This document shows positions 62,634-64,000 of a DNA stretch of 64,000 nucleotides, piece after piece. Positions within the stretch are counted from its first letter, which is position 1, and the number at the start of each line of letters is the position of its first letter. The stretch is taken from assembly GCF_042485795.1 (NCBI RefSeq), contig NZ_CP169368.1, positions 1,798,001 through 1,862,000 of the forward strand, in the 5' to 3' direction. The notes below the pieces were generated by a model, which ran no database searches, was not told where the DNA came from, and saw only the letters and a list, made by a program, of their open reading frames with translations. This DNA is from Lonepinella sp042485795 (GTDB lineage: Bacteria > Pseudomonadota > Gammaproteobacteria > Enterobacterales > Pasteurellaceae). The position numbers and the translations under genes are program-made.

Positions 62634-63746
62634 ATGACAACCCAATTTTCCAATAATTTTACCGATGAACAACAAGCAAAATTCATTTCGGTTTTTAAAA
62701 ATTTTACTCACCCTACATTACAAAAAGACTTAATCGCCCTAAGTGCGGTGAAAAAAATCGAAAAAATGCAAGGCGTGTTACGCATCGAAATTCAAATGCC
62801 TTTTGCTTGGAACACAGCATTTGAGCAGTTAAAAACGACTGTTACCCATGATTTATTGACAATCGCAGAAGCTCAACAAATTAAATGGCAATTAAATTAT
62901 CAAATCGCCACTTTGAAACGTGCCAATAATCACCCAGCGGTAAAAGGCGTAAAAAATATTATTGCAATTACTTCAGGAAAAGGCGGTGTGGGGAAATCCA
63001 CCACTGCTGTCAATTTAGCTTTAGCATTACAAGCTCAAGGGGCTAAAGTTGGTATTTTAGATGCCGATATTTATGGTCCATCTATCCCTCACATGCTTGG
63101 TGCAGCCAACCAACGCCCAACATCGCCAGATAATAAACATATCAATCCGATTATCGCTCACGGTTTACAAAGCAATTCGATTGGCTATTTAATGAATGCT
63201 GACAACGCTACCATTTGGCGTGGTCCGATGGCAAGCAGTGCATTAAATCAACTGTTAAATGAAACCCTATGGAATGAGTTAGATTATTTAGTGATTGATA
63301 TGCCACCGGGAACGGGGGATATTCAGCTCACGTTATCACAACAAATTCCTGTGACAGGGGCGGTTGTTGTCACTACACCACAGGACATTGCTTTACTTGA
63401 TGCGATTAAGGGCATTGCCATGTTTAATAAAGTTTCTGTGCCAGTGTTAGGAATTATAGAAAATATGTCAATGCACATCTGCTCAAACTGCGGTCATCAC
63501 GAAGCGATTTTCGGTACAGGTGGAGCAGAAAAAATTGCGGAAAAATATCATGTACAAGTGCTAGGTCAGTTACCCTTACATATTTGTTTAAGAGAAGATT
63601 TAGATAAAGGCATACCAACCGTAATTGCAGAATCTAACCCTGAAATTAAGCATGCTTATCTACAATTAGCCGAAAAAGTGGCGAGCGAGTTATATTGGCA
63701 AGGTTTGGTCATTCCTGGGGAGATTATGTTTAGGGAAGTGAAATAG
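62634..63746 (+). CDS. mrp: Iron-sulfur cluster carrier ATPase Mrp/ApbC
   Basis: Mrp (ApbC) carries and delivers iron-sulfur clusters. From the ATG at 62634, with AGGAAAG just before it, the protein has 370 residues like E. coli Mrp. The N-terminal DUF59-type domain (about 1-90) is followed by the deviant Walker A GKGGVGKSTTAVN. DMPPGTGDIQLTL and the C-terminal cluster-binding CSNC (HICSNCGHHE) come next. It ends in a strong terminator. Confidence 0.96.
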   Translation: MTTQFSNNFTDEQQAKFISVFKNFTHPTLQKDLIALSAVKKIEKMQGVLRIEIQMPFAWNTAFEQLKTTVTHDLLTIAEAQQIKWQLNYQIATLKRANNHPAVKGVKNIIAITSGKGGVGKSTTAVNLALALQAQGAKVGILDADIYGPSIPHMLGAANQRPTSPDNKHINPIIAHGLQSNSIGYLMNADNATIWRGPMASSALNQLLNETLWNELDYLVIDMPPGTGDIQLTLSQQIPVTGAVVVTTPQDIALLDAIKGIAMFNKVSVPVLGIIENMSMHICSNCGHHEAIFGTGGAEKIAEKYHVQVLGQLPLHICLREDLDKGIPTVIAESNPEIKHAYLQLAEKVASELYWQGLVIPGEIMFREVK

Positions 63747-63753
63747 TCCGTAC

Positions 63754-63801
63754 AGCCTGTTGAATAATATTCGCCACCGCATTAATTATTCAACAGGCTG
63801 A
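63754..63801 (+). terminator. Terminator after mrp
   Basis: CAGCCTGTTGAATAAT and ATTATTCAACAGGCTG form a perfect 16-bp stem around a 16-base loop, followed by ATTTTTA, 8 bases past the stop. It is the longest stem in the window. Confidence 0.88.
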
Positions 63802-63965
63802 TTTTTATAAAAATCCTTCTCTAAATTTTAAACATTTTCAAAATAAACCCACCTTAAAAGAAATCCAAATAGTGTTAAATACTAAATTTCGAAATATTCA
63901 TAGATTTTTATATAAAAAATATTTTTATACCATTCTATTTTTTGATATTTTTTACTAAAAAACCT

Positions 63966-63993
63966 TTGACAGAATTTTCTAAATCCGTAATAT
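63966..63993 (+). promoter_or_regulatory. Strong sigma-70 promoter at the window edge
   Basis: TTGACA (63966-63971) and TAATAT (63988-63993) are 16 bases apart, and the 100 bases upstream are very AT-rich like an UP element. The transcript would start at the last bases of the window. A stable RNA gene is plausible but not visible. The region 63802-63965 shows nothing else. Confidence 0.6.
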
Positions 63994-64000
63994 AAGAGCC

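Larger units (their letters stand above)
386..62749. repeat. Haemophilus-type DNA uptake signal sequences (dispersed)
   Basis: Exact 9-mers AAGTGCGGT or ACCGCACTT found by eye start at 386, 4259, 5575, 6995, 10784, 12498, 16110, 16129, 19231, 19259, 25734, 27155, 28873, 28889, 29549, 32165, 34505, 35050, 37039, 38630, 39941, 41059, 41114, 42408, 42615, 43543, 44213, 45666, 47566, 48721, 49783, 54213, 55865, 57006, 58436, 58474, 59748 and 62741. A few may have been missed. They promote self-DNA uptake in competent Pasteurellaceae. The longest gaps are 19268-25733 and 49792-54212. Confidence 0.9.

Overview
The window is chromosomal DNA from a member of the Pasteurellaceae, of the branch that uses the Haemophilus-type DNA uptake signal sequence. 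About 38 exact copies of AAGTGCGGT or its complement were found by eye, many paired as inverted repeats that form terminators. The DNA is AT-rich, and the gene blocks (uppS-cdsA-rseP-bamA-skp, ackA-pta, ligA-zipA/cysZ, rlmN-pilF, metG/mrp, pmbA/yjgA) are standard for gammaproteobacteria. I cannot fix the genus from the sequence alone. No tRNA, rRNA, CRISPR array, complete insertion sequence or prophage was seen.

Layout. 1-7216 (minus): envelope and isoprenoid cluster, dxr, uppS, cdsA, rseP, bamA, skp (cut by the window edge). 7299-9761: metK, a RidA-family gene and a YwiC-like membrane protein. 9928-12422 (minus): copper export, with a 68-codon chaperone frame and a P1B-ATPase in the -1 frame. 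12680-16088: ackA and pta. 16245-19211: a molybdate-type ABC transporter with modD. 19283-25210 (minus): a six-gene PTS operon for a beta-glucoside, with its own PRD regulator and an unknown membrane protein. 25445-30210: prfC, an ECF sigma factor with a tiny zinc-binding putative anti-sigma, galE and ampG. 30315-35183 (minus): argG, a small lipoprotein, a YeeZ-like dehydrogenase, purC, hemA. 35370-41048: fhuCDBA, import of ferric hydroxamates. 41140-48122 (minus): a DUF3298 lipoprotein, argS, then ndk, pepB, a small RelA/SpoT-type synthetase, a MetE-like methyltransferase and hpt. 48123-48456: highly folded intergenic DNA. 48457-51784: pmbA, yjgA/darP and a CorC/HlyC-type protein. 51785-53810: a small accessory stretch with a mazEF/chpB pair, a CxxC-glycine-zipper-CxxC protein and an XRE regulator. 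53811-63746: ligA, zipA, cysZ, pilF, rlmN, raiA, metG, mrp. A strong promoter at the right edge points to a gene, perhaps a stable RNA, beyond the window.

The most interesting signal is in the copper locus. The short HMA chaperone frame ends at C CCA AAA TAG. This is a slippery heptamer followed at once by a stop, then a stable hairpin 4 bases downstream. A -1 shift there continues into the ATPase frame and would give an 831-residue CopA with two HMA domains, close to the E. coli length (834). The ATPase frame has no good start of its own, and its only candidate GTG lies inside the hairpin. E. coli copA uses the same site with the opposite logic: there the 0 frame gives the transporter and the -1 frame the chaperone.

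Other points worth following are the six-gene PTS operon without uptake signals, the folded element at 48200-48341, the small alarmone synthetase inside a metabolic operon, and the unusual zinc-ribbon/glycine-zipper protein.
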